DNA of 41,249 bases from Paralcaligenes sp039935015. GTDB taxonomy: Bacteria > Pseudomonadota > Gammaproteobacteria > Burkholderiales > Burkholderiaceae_B. Numbering within the stretch: the first letter of the stretch is position 1; each line of letters opens with the position of its first letter. The notes beneath the pieces are model-generated. The model did no database searches. It worked only from the letters and a program-made list of their open reading frames with translations, and was not told the origin of the DNA. The translations under genes were made by a program, and so were the position numbers. The stretch is taken from assembly GCA_039935015.1 (NCBI GenBank), contig JBDTLC010000143.1, positions 1 through 41,249 of the forward strand, read 5' to 3'. Shown piece after piece: positions 33,325-41,249 of the stretch.

Positions 33325-35766
33325 ATGTCTGCACATCAATCGGCCGCTCAGGCTGTCGCGCCTGGATCGAGTTTTTACATACGCAAGGTGGCCGTTTGCG
33401 GCGCGGGTGTCATGGGGGCGCAAATTGCTGCCCATTGCGTCAATGCCGGCGTGCCGGTGGTGCTGTTCGACTTGCCGGCCAAAGATGGTGACAAAAGCGC
33501 GATTGCCAAGAAGGCCATCGCGCAGTTGAAGAAGCTCAGTCCGGCCCCGCTGGGTTCGCCCGAACTGGCCGACCGGATCACTGCCGCCAATTATGCGGAC
33601 GACCTGGGCCTTCTGACCCAGTGCGACCTCGTCATCGAGGCCATTGCCGAGCGCCTGGACTGGAAACGCGAACTCTATCATCGGCTGGCGCCGGCCATCA
33701 AGCCGGGCGCTATTGTTGCCAGCAATACCTCGGGCCTGTCGATTACTTCCTTGTCGCAAGCCTTGCCCGAGTCGCTTCGTCATCGCTTTTGCGGTGTGCA
33801 TTTTTTCAATCCTCCACGTTATATGAGCTTGGTCGAACTGATTCCTACTGCCGATACCGAACCCGTGTTGCTGGATCAGTTGGAGACCTTCTTGGTGTCG
33901 CGGTTGGGTAAGGGCGTGGTACGTGCCAAAGATACTCCCAATTTCGTGGGTAATCGCATAGGCGTGTTCGGCATTCTGTCGGTGTTTGCGCAGGCTGAAC
34001 GGTTTGGCTTGCCTTATGATCTGGTGGACATCCTTACCGGTACACGATTGGGGCGTGCTAAGTCGGGCACGTTTCGTACGGCCGACGTCGTTGGCCTAGA
34101 CACGCTGGCGCATGTGGTGCGTACCATGCACGATCAGTTGGCGGATGATCCGTTTCATGCGCATTTCAATGTACCGCAGGTGGTAGCGGCCCTGATCGAA
34201 AAAGGTGCTTTGGGACAAAAAGCGGGCGCTGGCTTCTATCGTAAGCAAGGCCGAACCATTTTGCGGCTCGATCCAGCGACTCAAGAATATATTGCAGCTG
34301 ATGCCAGAATCGATGAAGGTGTTGCCGCCATATTGGCTGAGCGCGATGCCGCGAAGCGGTTAAAGGCGTTGCGCGAATCTGTGCATCCACAGGCTCAGTT
34401 TGTGTGGGCCGTGTTGCGCGACAGTTTCCATTACAGTGCGGTGCATCTGGCTGAAATCGCCGATACGGCGCGACAGGTGGACCAGGCCATGGCCTGGGGG
34501 TTTGGCCATGCGTTGGGGCCCTTTGAAATCTGGCAGGCGGCCGGCTGGCAGCAAGTCGCGGGCTGGGTAGCCGACGACATCAAGGCAGGGAAAGCCTTGT
34601 CCAGCACGCCTTTGCCGGCTTGGGTAAGCAAGGGGCCAGTATGGGACGCACAGGGTGTGCAAACCTCTGCTGGCTCCTGGAATCCGCGCACTCAGAAGTT
34701 CGAGCCGCGTAGTGCATTGCCTGTGTATCAACGGCAGATCGGCGCACCACGCCAGGTGGGCGAGCCTAGCACTTTGCATGAAACCGTAGTGTTCGAGAAC
34801 GAAGCTATCAAGTGCTGGACTTTGCCCGCTCCGCATCCGCAAGACGTGTTGATCTTGTCATTTAAAACTAAAATGCACACGCTTAGTCCCGACGTGGTGC
34901 GCGGCATTGTTCATGCAGTCGGTTTGGCCGAAGCGTCGTTCAAGGCGCTGGTTATTGGGCAGTTGAGTGAACCGTTCTCGGCGGGAGCAGATCTGAAAGC
35001 CATGATGCCTGCTTTTGCGGCGGGAGGCGTCGCTGCGATTGAGCCCATAGAGCGAGAGATGCAGGAAATGGTTTTGCGTCTGCGCTACTCTCAGGTGCCG
35101 GTGGTGGCGGCACTGGCGGGCATGGCGCTGGGCGGCGGATGTGAGATCTCCCTGCATTGTGCCCGGCGGGTCGCGTATTTCGAAACCTACATTGGGTTGG
35201 TAGAGGTTGGTATAGGCGTGGTTCCCGGCGCCGGCGGCATGACGTATTGCGCGCGCCGCGCTGCGCAGCTGCAGGCCGACGGAGCGCCCGATGCGCCTTT
35301 GCTGGCCTACCTTAAGAAATTCGCCCTGGCAGTGGCCAGCGCGCAGGTGTCTAAGTCGGCGCTCGATGCGCGCCGCATAGGCTATTTGCTGCCTTCCGAC
35401 ACGGTTGTCATGAATCGCTACGAATTATTGTATGTGGCGGTGCGCCAGGCTTGGGCCCTGGCCGAGTCGGGCTGGCATCCCCCCCTGGCGCATACCTTTC
35501 CAGTGGCCGGACGCGATGGAGCTGCCACGTTAAAGGCCCAACTGCTTAACATGAAAGTAGGCGGGTTTATTTCCGATTACGATTTTTTGGTGGCCGAGAA
35601 AGTGGCACATGTGATGTGCGGCGGTGACGTTGACCCGGGATCGATGGTTGATGAAGCGTGGATGCTGGCACTTGAACGCGAGGCATTCCTGGGCTTGCTT
35701 GGCAATCCCAAAACTCAGGAGCGGATCGCCGGTATATTGAAAACGGGCAAGCCTGTTCGGAATTAA
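33325..35766 (+). CDS. fadB: Multifunctional beta-oxidation protein (3-hydroxyacyl-CoA dehydrogenase / enoyl-CoA hydratase)
   Basis: An 813-residue fusion. Residues ~20-45 carry the NAD Rossmann motif CGAGVMGAQIAAH, followed by the 3-hydroxyacyl-CoA dehydrogenase domains (about 20-410; the FCGVHFFNPPRYM region holds the catalytic His). The C-terminal half (about 490-700) is an enoyl-CoA hydratase/crotonase domain with ALGGGCE and LVEVGIGVVPGAGG. The order is dehydrogenase first, the reverse of E. coli FadB. I choose the ATG at 33325 with GGGGG upstream rather than the TTG at 33295. The gene is followed directly by a thiolase gene, so the pair completes fatty-acid beta-oxidation. The symbol is used by function, not by strict orthology. 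Confidence 0.9.
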   Translation: MSAHQSAAQAVAPGSSFYIRKVAVCGAGVMGAQIAAHCVNAGVPVVLFDLPAKDGDKSAIAKKAIAQLKKLSPAPLGSPELADRITAANYADDLGLLTQCDLVIEAIAERLDWKRELYHRLAPAIKPGAIVASNTSGLSITSLSQALPESLRHRFCGVHFFNPPRYMSLVELIPTADTEPVLLDQLETFLVSRLGKGVVRAKDTPNFVGNRIGVFGILSVFAQAERFGLPYDLVDILTGTRLGRAKSGTFRTADVVGLDTLAHVVRTMHDQLADDPFHAHFNVPQVVAALIEKGALGQKAGAGFYRKQGRTILRLDPATQEYIAADARIDEGVAAILAERDAAKRLKALRESVHPQAQFVWAVLRDSFHYSAVHLAEIADTARQVDQAMAWGFGHALGPFEIWQAAGWQQVAGWVADDIKAGKALSSTPLPAWVSKGPVWDAQGVQTSAGSWNPRTQKFEPRSALPVYQRQIGAPRQVGEPSTLHETVVFENEAIKCWTLPAPHPQDVLILSFKTKMHTLSPDVVRGIVHAVGLAEASFKALVIGQLSEPFSAGADLKAMMPAFAAGGVAAIEPIEREMQEMVLRLRYSQVPVVAALAGMALGGGCEISLHCARRVAYFETYIGLVEVGIGVVPGAGGMTYCARRAAQLQADGAPDAPLLAYLKKFALAVASAQVSKSALDARRIGYLLPSDTVVMNRYELLYVAVRQAWALAESGWHPPLAHTFPVAGRDGAATLKAQLLNMKVGGFISDYDFLVAEKVAHVMCGGDVDPGSMVDEAWMLALEREAFLGLLGNPKTQERIAGILKTGKPVRN

Positions 35767-35776
35767 GGAGTTGGAC

Positions 35777-36973
35777 GTGAGTACAATACAGCAAGCTTAT
35801 ATCGTTGCCGCAACCCGTACGCCAATCGGCCGGGCACCGCGCGGCATGTTGTCGCATCAGCGCCCCGACGATTTGCTGGCGCGTGTGATTCAAGGCGTGC
35901 TGGCGCAAGCGCCGGGACTCGATCCGGCGGCCATTGAAGACGCCATCGTGGGTTGTGCTATTCCCGAAGGTCCGCAGGGCCTGAATGTAGCTCGTATCGG
36001 CGCCTTGCTGGCCGGTTTGCCCAGTTCGGTGCCGGGCGTCACTGTCAATCGTTTTTGCGCGTCGGGCCTGACAGCCATTGCCATGGCGGCCGATCGCATT
36101 CGTGTGGGTGAGGCCGACGTATTGCTGGCTGCCGGGGTTGAGTCCATGAGCCAGGTGCCAACTATGGGTGTGAGCACATCGTTTAGCCCTAACATTTTTG
36201 CGCACGATGAAAACCTGGGTATTGCTTATGGCATGGGTACGACCGCCGAGCAGGTGGCTATGCGTTGGAAGGTATCGCGCGAAGATCAAGATATCTTTGC
36301 CTTGCGTTCGCATCAACGCGCCCTAGCGGCCCAGCAGGCGGGTGAATTCACCGATGAAATGCTGCCGCTGGATATTGTCAATCGGGTGCCGGATTTGCGC
36401 AGCGGCAAGGTGGTAGAAAACCACAAAATGGTGAGTCTTGACGAAGGTCCCAGGCCTGACACGAGTCTTGAAGCCTTGGCTAAATTACGCCCTGTGTTTG
36501 CGGCCAGAGGCAGCGTGACAGCCGGCAACAGTTCGCAAATCTCCGATGGGGCGGGGGCCTTGCTGGTGGTCTCTGAGAGGGCTCTTAAAATACATGGGCT
36601 CACACCTCTGGCGCGTTTTGTCACGTTTGCCGTACGTGGCGTCCCGCCGGAAATCATGGGTATAGGGCCTAAGGAGGCGATCCCTCGGGCGCTTAGGCAC
36701 GCTGGCCTGAAGCTTGATCAGATGGGCTGGATTGAGCTCAATGAGGCCTTCGCCGCCCAATCGCTGGCGGTGATTCGCGACTTGGGGCTCAATCCTGATA
36801 TTGTCAATCCGATGGGCGGCGCTATCGCTTTAGGACACCCCTTAGGTGCGACCGGCGCCATCCGCGCCGCCACGGTGATTCATGGCATACGCCGTCGCAA
36901 GTTCGATTACGGCATGCTGACCATGTGTGTGGGCACGGGCATGGGAGCCGCGGGTATTTTCGAACGTCTGTAG
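35777..36973 (+). CDS. fadA: Acetyl-CoA C-acyltransferase (thiolase)
   Basis: A 398-residue thiolase that cleaves 3-ketoacyl-CoA. The active-site Cys is in VNRFCASGLTAIA (near residue 88), His in ALGHPLGATGA, and the second Cys in MCVGTGMGAAG close to the C-terminus. The start is GTG at 35777 because AAGGAG lies exactly 6 nt upstream; an alternative TTG at 35771 has no spacing. The gap after the fadB-like stop is 10 nt, so the two form an operon and probably a beta-oxidation complex. Confidence 0.93.
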   Translation: MSTIQQAYIVAATRTPIGRAPRGMLSHQRPDDLLARVIQGVLAQAPGLDPAAIEDAIVGCAIPEGPQGLNVARIGALLAGLPSSVPGVTVNRFCASGLTAIAMAADRIRVGEADVLLAAGVESMSQVPTMGVSTSFSPNIFAHDENLGIAYGMGTTAEQVAMRWKVSREDQDIFALRSHQRALAAQQAGEFTDEMLPLDIVNRVPDLRSGKVVENHKMVSLDEGPRPDTSLEALAKLRPVFAARGSVTAGNSSQISDGAGALLVVSERALKIHGLTPLARFVTFAVRGVPPEIMGIGPKEAIPRALRHAGLKLDQMGWIELNEAFAAQSLAVIRDLGLNPDIVNPMGGAIALGHPLGATGAIRAATVIHGIRRRKFDYGMLTMCVGTGMGAAGIFERL

Positions 36974-36993
36974 CGGCACCCCTTGTGGGTGCC
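36969..36993. repeat. Dispersed hairpin repeat, copy 3 with full arms
   Basis: TGTAGCGGCACCCCTTG, then TGGGTGCC: the arms GGCACCC and GGGTGCC form a perfect 7-bp stem around CTTGT. The thiolase stop codon TAG is part of the repeat. It matches the copy at 15643 over 17 bases and is related to the one at 7199. It could also serve as the end of the fadBA transcript. Confidence 0.55.
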
Positions 36994-37032
36994 ATGTTGG
37001 TTTGTTGCGCATTCGGTTGTTCTGCGTGAAAC

Positions 37033-37156
37033 GGCGACGGCGGTTCAGGTGGGCCCACTCACCTCGTCCGGCCCTGGCGGCGCCAGGGCTGCCTGTGTCA
37101 AGCACCTAGATTGGGGCGGGGCGCAAGTTCGCCGGCCCGCCTGAACCGCCGTCGCC
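37033..37156. repeat. 124-bp element with 23-bp inverted repeats
   Basis: The left arm (37033-37055) and right arm (37134-37156) are inverted copies matching at 22 of 23 positions; arm core GGCGACGGCGGTTCAGG. Inside is a near-perfect palindrome, 37071-37089 (GCCCTGGCG / CGCCAGGGC). No target duplication is obvious. It could be a MITE-like element, a large regulatory RNA hairpin or a bidirectional terminator between fadA and the convergent 37242-37760 gene. Confidence 0.6.
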
Positions 37157-37241
37157 TTGCTGTGCGGCGTAGATCAGTTCCGTTAAGCCTCTTCCAGTCC
37201 AACTAGGCCTCTCGCGCCCGTTGATTAATGATCTTCCCAGC

Positions 37242-37760
37242 CTAGCGTCGGCGCTGATAGGTTTGGGCGATGCGGGCGAAGGCGACTTGCAGTTCCCGTG
37301 TGCCTCCCTGGAATACGACCGACCTGCCCTGGCGAGTGAAGCAAACCAGGCGCTTGGAGGCAATGAGTGGAACGAACCTGGCAAATTGAATATCGTCCCA
37401 GACCACTTGCCGCCGGGTAATCCAAGATTGCTCGATGCCGTTGCACGTAATTCGGGTTTCGGAAATGAGCATGAAGCGTGCCAACACCAGCAAGGCCATA
37501 AAGCACGCGAGAATGCTGCCCGCGATGAGGGGGTTTACGCTGTGTGTATGCGGGCTGGTGGCTACGCGAGTGATTTGTGCGGCGATGACAAGCAGCACCA
37601 CCCAGGCCATGATTTTGATCCAAGTGGACCAGGCCTGGCCGTGCAATGGCAGCGGCCCGATATCTTCAAACAGGGCGGAGCGCTCTTCGGCGCTCGGGCC
37701 AGACACGGTGGGCAGAACGGGTAAGTTCTGCGCGGGCGCTTGCGCCTTGGCGTGACCCAC
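37242..37760 (-). CDS. Two-helix membrane protein of unknown function
   Basis: A 172-residue protein not recognised by name. Residues 1-35 are Pro/Ala-rich; two hydrophobic helices follow at about 47-65 and 78-98, then an ~70-residue soluble domain (beta-rich, ISETRITCNGIEQSWITRR) resembling small bacterial PH-like domains. It starts with a GTG directly after the HMG-CoA lyase stop with no gap, so translation is likely coupled. The function is unknown; the tight spacing to a leucine-catabolism-type enzyme is a syntenic hint only. Confidence 0.7.
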   Translation of the reverse strand: MGHAKAQAPAQNLPVLPTVSGPSAEERSALFEDIGPLPLHGQAWSTWIKIMAWVVLLVIAAQITRVATSPHTHSVNPLIAGSILACFMALLVLARFMLISETRITCNGIEQSWITRRQVVWDDIQFARFVPLIASKRLVCFTRQGRSVVFQGGTRELQVAFARIAQTYQRRR

Positions 37761-38672
37761 TCAGGCAGCCGCCTTGCGAGCTGCTAGCGCACGACCAGCC
37801 CGGCTGGCCGTGTTGCGCCCTAAATGGGCCGATATCCATATGCCGATGTCGACCACTTCGTTCAAGTCAATGCCGGTTTCGATATCGAGCCCGTCCATCA
37901 TGAATAACACGTCTTCGGTGGCCACATTGCCGGTGGCGCCTTTCGCGTAGGGACAGCCACCCAGCCCAGCGACCGAAGTGTGAAATATGCTGATGCCAGC
38001 CTCGAGCGAGGCCAGGATATTGGCCAGCGATTGGCCGTAGGTGTCGTGAAAATGCCCTGAAACGCGCGCCGGGTCGATGATTCGGGTGACGGCATCCATG
38101 ACTTGTCTGACCCGCTTTGGGGTGCCCACGCCGATAGTGTCGGCTACATCGATTTCGTCGCAACCCAAAGCGATGAAGCGTTGTGCGACGTCAATGACGG
38201 ATTGGATCGGCGTTTCGCCCTGATAGGGGCAGCCTAGAGCACAGCTGATGCTGCCGCGCAGGCGCAGCCCGGCGGTCTTGGCCGCCTGGGCCACTGGTTC
38301 GAATCGGGCGATGGACTCAGCAATGGAACAGTTGATGTTCTTTTGCGAAAAGGCTTCACTGGCCGCGCCGAAAATAACCACTTCGTCGGCACGAACTGCC
38401 AGTGCGTCGTTAAAGCCGCGCATATTGGGCGTGAGCACTGAATAAATGGTGTCGGGCAAGCGCTGTATGCCCAGCATGACCTCGGCACCATCAGCCATTT
38501 GCGGTACCCATTTTGGAGATACGAAAGAGGCGGATTCGATGTTCGGGAACCCGGCCGCGGTCAGTCGGTCGATCAATTCGATTTTGACGGCTGCAGCGAT
38601 AATTTCTTTTTCGTTCTGTAATCCATCACGGGGTGAGACTTCAACTATTTTGACTCGATCCGGCAAAGACAT
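37761..38672 (-). CDS. mvaB: Hydroxymethylglutaryl-CoA lyase
   Basis: A 303-residue TIM-barrel lyase that splits HMG-CoA into acetoacetate and acetyl-CoA, the last step of leucine degradation. Motifs are VEVSPRDGLQNE at the N-terminus, SCALGCPYQGETP, metal ligands in HFHDTYGQ, and the catalytic Cys in GLGGCPYAKGATGN. I place the start at ATG 38672 (MSLPDRVKIVEVSPRDG); the frame extends to 38711 but the family begins here, and AGGA lies about 8 nt upstream. It is adjacent and coupled to a small membrane protein. Confidence 0.92.
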   Translation of the reverse strand: MSLPDRVKIVEVSPRDGLQNEKEIIAAAVKIELIDRLTAAGFPNIESASFVSPKWVPQMADGAEVMLGIQRLPDTIYSVLTPNMRGFNDALAVRADEVVIFGAASEAFSQKNINCSIAESIARFEPVAQAAKTAGLRLRGSISCALGCPYQGETPIQSVIDVAQRFIALGCDEIDVADTIGVGTPKRVRQVMDAVTRIIDPARVSGHFHDTYGQSLANILASLEAGISIFHTSVAGLGGCPYAKGATGNVATEDVLFMMDGLDIETGIDLNEVVDIGIWISAHLGRNTASRAGRALAARKAAA

Positions 38673-38762
38673 GAGGTATTCCTGAAATAGACGCGTTCGG
38701 CACGCCGACATGACAAAGCACGCGGCGGGTTTGGAAGCGGAACAAGTTCAATCATAAACCGT

Positions 38763-39899
38763 TTAACGTCGTTGAAAACGGCCGTCGTCGGCTCGGGTGA
38801 TGGATTCGTTCAACTCGAGTTCGAGCAGGCAAGTGTTCAGGGCGGCTGGGCCGAGCTGGGTGCGTCGCTGCAGTGTGTCGACATCTACCGGGTCGTAGCC
38901 TAGTGCGTTGAGCACCTGCAGGCTGTTGCCATCGACCGCCTGCGGTGGTGGGGAAACTGTTCTGGCGCTGGGGGCGGCAGGCATGGCGACGCTAGGGTGC
39001 GCCGGACCGAGTTCGTCGTGTATATCGGCGCCGGACTCGACCAGTTTGGCGCCTTGTCGTATAAGGGCATGACAGCCACGCGACAAAGGCGAGTGGATTG
39101 AGCCCGGGATGGCGAAGACTTCACGCCCCATTTCGGCTGCGAATTTAGCGGTGATGAGGGAGCCGCTTTGTATGGCCGCCTCGACCACCAGGACGCCACG
39201 CGCCAGGCCTGCTACGACGCGGTTACGTCTGGGGAACTGGTAAGGCATGGCGCGCGTGCCCAGCGGGAATTCCGACACCAATGCGCCCTGCTCAGCGATT
39301 TGGTGCGCCAGGTCGCGATGATTCGCTGGGTACACCACATCGATGCCCGTGCCCAGTACGGCTATCGTGCTGGCTCCTTTGAGACCGGCGCGCAGGGCGC
39401 CTTTGTGAGCCGCGGCGTCTATGCCCAAGGCCAGGCCACTGGCGATGCACCAGCCGTGTTCGGCCAGATAATGTGCAAATGCCAAGGCGTTGTCAATGCC
39501 GCCCTGACTGGCATTGCGTGCTCCGACCATGGCAATGATGGGGTGATCGAGCAAAGCGACCCGCCCGTTGACATACAGCAGTAAGGGCGGGTCGTGGGTA
39601 TCGAGCAGGGCTTTTGGGTAAGCCGGATCGGCCAGCGTTACGATATGGTGGGCAGGCGCTGCCAGCCATTTCAGTGTTCGCGTGATGGTGTCTTGCGTGT
39701 CGGGCGTCGGTTCGGCGGCAAGCTGGTGGGCCAGCTCGAGCGGCAGCAGCTTGGCCCGAGCGTGGGAGGACATGGCGTAAATGTTCTGTGGCAGACCGGC
39801 CTCTTGCAGAAGGCGTCGGGCTTGAACCGGGCCAAGCCCCCGTTCGAGCGACAGGCGTAGCCACGCAGTAAGTTCTTCAGAGGATAATGTAAGTGACAT
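38763..39899 (-). CDS. dprA: DNA processing protein DprA
   Basis: A 378-residue single-strand DNA-binding protein that loads RecA during natural transformation. It has the Rossmann-like core with GARNASQGG, the SGLALGIDAAAHKGAL block, NRVVAGLARGVLVVEAA and SGSLITAKFAAEMGREVFAIPG. The ends show a SAM-like N-terminal part and a C-terminal winged-helix (about 315-378). The start is ATG 39899 (MSLTLSSEELTAWL); the extra 34 codons to 40001 look unrelated. Divergent from def, 133 nt away, as in many Burkholderiales. Confidence 0.93.
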   Translation of the reverse strand: MSLTLSSEELTAWLRLSLERGLGPVQARRLLQEAGLPQNIYAMSSHARAKLLPLELAHQLAAEPTPDTQDTITRTLKWLAAPAHHIVTLADPAYPKALLDTHDPPLLLYVNGRVALLDHPIIAMVGARNASQGGIDNALAFAHYLAEHGWCIASGLALGIDAAAHKGALRAGLKGASTIAVLGTGIDVVYPANHRDLAHQIAEQGALVSEFPLGTRAMPYQFPRRNRVVAGLARGVLVVEAAIQSGSLITAKFAAEMGREVFAIPGSIHSPLSRGCHALIRQGAKLVESGADIHDELGPAHPSVAMPAAPSARTVSPPPQAVDGNSLQVLNALGYDPVDVDTLQRRTQLGPAALNTCLLELELNESITRADDGRFQRR

Positions 39900-40032
39900 G
39901 GCGTCAGTGTGACACAGCCAGTGGCGCGCGTGTCGCCGACATGACAGAAAAGCCACCGCCAAGGCGTCCCGGTGCAGCTTGGGCCCATCTTGTTTTATCA
40001 TTAGGGCTTGGATGCTTTATCGGATGAGTTTT

Positions 40033-40548
40033 ATGGCGTTACTTCCTATTCTTCGTTACCCCGATCCTCGCTTGCACAAGATTGCCAAGCCGGTAGACGT
40101 TGTGGACGATCGTATACGCGAGCTGGTGCGTGACATGGCTCAGACTATGTATGAGGCTCCCGGAGTGGGGCTGGCAGCCACGCAGGTGGACGTACATGAA
40201 CGTGTCGTGGTGATTGATGTGTCCGAAGACGATAACGATTTACGTGTCTTGATTAACCCCGAGATCACCTGGAAGAGCGAAGACAGCCAAGTATATGAAG
40301 AGGGCTGCTTATCGGTGCCCGGAGTGTACGACGAGGTCGAGCGCGCGGCCCGCGTACGTGTGCGTGGCTTGAACGAGCATGGCCAGCATATCGAGTTTGA
40401 AGCCGAAGGCCTGCTGGCGGTATGTGTTCAGCATGAGCTGGATCATTTGATGGGCAAGGTATTTGTCGAGTATCTGTCTAGGCTTAAACAAAATCGCATC
40501 AAGGCGAGAATACGCAAGCAAGAGCGTCAGGACGCTCAGCGCATGTAA
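40033..40548 (+). CDS. def: Peptide deformylase
   Basis: A 171-residue metallohydrolase that removes the N-formyl group from new proteins. All three motifs are present: GVGLAATQ (about residues 45-52), EGCLSVP, and QHELDHLMG, giving the Cys and two His metal ligands. I place the start at ATG 40033 (MALLPILRYPDPRLH), the family's standard N-terminus; ATG at 40024 is an alternative. It pairs with fmt downstream, 75 nt away, the usual deformylase/formyltransferase operon. Confidence 0.96.
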   Translation: MALLPILRYPDPRLHKIAKPVDVVDDRIRELVRDMAQTMYEAPGVGLAATQVDVHERVVVIDVSEDDNDLRVLINPEITWKSEDSQVYEEGCLSVPGVYDEVERAARVRVRGLNEHGQHIEFEAEGLLAVCVQHELDHLMGKVFVEYLSRLKQNRIKARIRKQERQDAQRM

Positions 40549-40623
40549 CACGGCCGACCGCCCATCCTGGGCCAGCATTGCGTCGAGCTTGGTATTATGC
40601 GGATTCAATCACAAGGTTCAATT

Positions 40624-41249
40624 ATGCGCATCGCCTTTGCCGGAACTCCGCAATTTGCACGTCTGGCCCTCGATGCTATTGTGGCGGCCGGTCACGAGGT
40701 CGGTCTGGTGCTGACTCAGCCTGATCGCCCTTCGGGGCGCGGCTTGAAATTGACGTCAAGTGCGGTTAAGCAGGCTGCGACGGCGGCAAGGATTCCGGTG
40801 TTGCAGGCCCGCAGTCTGCGGCTCGACGGCAAATATCCCGATGAGGCGCAGGCAGTGCAGCATGCCTTGTCGGCCCTGGCTCCCGAGGCTATTGTTGTGG
40901 CGGCCTATGGGTTGATATTGCCTCAGTGGGTGTTGTCCTGTCCGCGATTTGGCTGCCTGAATATACATGCCAGCCTTTTGCCACGCTGGCGCGGCGCCGC
41001 GCCTGTACAAAGAGCGATCGAAGCAGGTGACCGGCGAACCGGCGTTACGATCATGCAAATGGATGCCGGCCTGGATACGGGTGCAGTGTTGCGAGTTCGC
41101 TCGCTGGAGATCGGTGCCACCCAAAACGCTGCGCAGGTGCATGATGAGTTGGCCATACTCGGAGCCGAGTTGATCGTTAAGGTTCTGGAAGAAATCGCCG
41201 GCAGTGGCCTCGTCGCGACCCCTCAGCCTGCGGACGGTGTGACCTATGC
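40624..41249 (+). CDS. fmt: Methionyl-tRNA formyltransferase, 3' end missing
   Basis: Partial: 208 codons run off the window end with no stop, out of about 310 usual. The N-terminus MRIAFAGTPQFARLALDAI, the folate-site SLLPRWRGAAPVQRAIEAGD and GVTIMQMDAGLDTG are diagnostic of the Rossmann-like formyltransferase domain. The enzyme formylates Met-tRNA(fMet) using 10-formyl-tetrahydrofolate. The C-terminal OB-fold is outside the window. Co-transcription with def is likely. Confidence 0.96.
   Translation, partial: MRIAFAGTPQFARLALDAIVAAGHEVGLVLTQPDRPSGRGLKLTSSAVKQAATAARIPVLQARSLRLDGKYPDEAQAVQHALSALAPEAIVVAAYGLILPQWVLSCPRFGCLNIHASLLPRWRGAAPVQRAIEAGDRRTGVTIMQMDAGLDTGAVLRVRSLEIGATQNAAQVHDELAILGAELIVKVLEEIAGSGLVATPQPADGVTY

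Noticed and set aside
35567..36316. Open frame of 249 codons on the minus strand
   Set aside because: Antisense to fadB/fadA; His/Thr/Gln-rich composition suggests a shadow.
36842..37105. Small minus-strand frame over the fadA end and the inverted repeat
   Set aside because: Overlaps the thiolase C-terminus and a repeat; no motif support.

Overview
This window looks like a betaproteobacterial chromosome, most likely Burkholderiales, family Alcaligenaceae (Bordetella/Achromobacter/Pusillimonas relatives). The grounds are the housekeeping order zinc-ribbon (FmdB-type) protein, DUF502, aspS, endo/exonuclease-phosphatase, clsB; the dprA/def/fmt neighbourhood; an orphan Bug-type (TctC) binding protein; and moderately high GC with many GTG starts. 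This is inferred from gene content and no database was searched. I saw no rRNA, tRNA, CRISPR array, transposase or phage gene.

Region 1 (about 0.2-14.5 kb) is a phosphonate catabolism island. On the minus strand, read from right to left, it holds a DeoR-type repressor and an EamA-type membrane protein (4-nt overlap). Next come phnW, phnA and phnY, which convert 2-aminoethylphosphonate (AEP) through phosphonoacetaldehyde and phosphonoacetate to acetate plus phosphate. A terminator and a strong promoter with overlapping palindromes follow. The last block is a tightly overlapping transporter operon, phnS-T-U-V, that ends in a class III PLP enzyme resembling PbfA, the (R)-1-hydroxy-2-aminoethylphosphonate ammonia-lyase. 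On the plus strand, the next coding unit is an 826-aa flavin dehydrogenase of dimethylglycine/sarcosine dehydrogenase architecture. Eighteen bases after it lies a decayed Na/Pi cotransporter gene, a pseudogene not visible as an open frame.

Region 2 (14.7-18.8 kb) holds ubiA (ubiquinone synthesis), a GMC flavoprotein oxidoreductase and a putative Na+/H+ antiporter-type membrane protein.

Region 3 (18.9-23.8 kb) is a minus-strand catabolic operon: an SsuB/TauB-type ATPase, a binding protein, two paralogous permeases and a carboxylesterase. It looks like an uptake-and-hydrolysis module for an unidentified ester.

Region 4 (24.2-29.3 kb) is the plus-strand housekeeping block: FmdB-like protein, DUF502, aspS, EEP phosphatase and clsB.

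Region 5 (29.4-32.2 kb) is a small accessory cassette: amidohydrolase and Bug binding protein on minus, with a divergent LysR regulator whose start codon sits beside an 8-bp-arm palindrome.

Region 6 (32.4-41.2 kb) holds a YafJ-type glutamine amidotransferase, a fadB-like multifunctional beta-oxidation protein with fadA-type thiolase, a non-coding stretch with a 23-bp inverted repeat, a small two-helix membrane protein with HMG-CoA lyase, dprA, and divergent def and fmt (fmt is cut by the window end).

The least expected items are the coupled PbfA/PhnW/PhnY/PhnA pathway with a linked DMGDH-like flavoenzyme, the relic phosphate transporter beside it, the promoter-operator architecture before phnS, and the esterase-plus-ABC operon.
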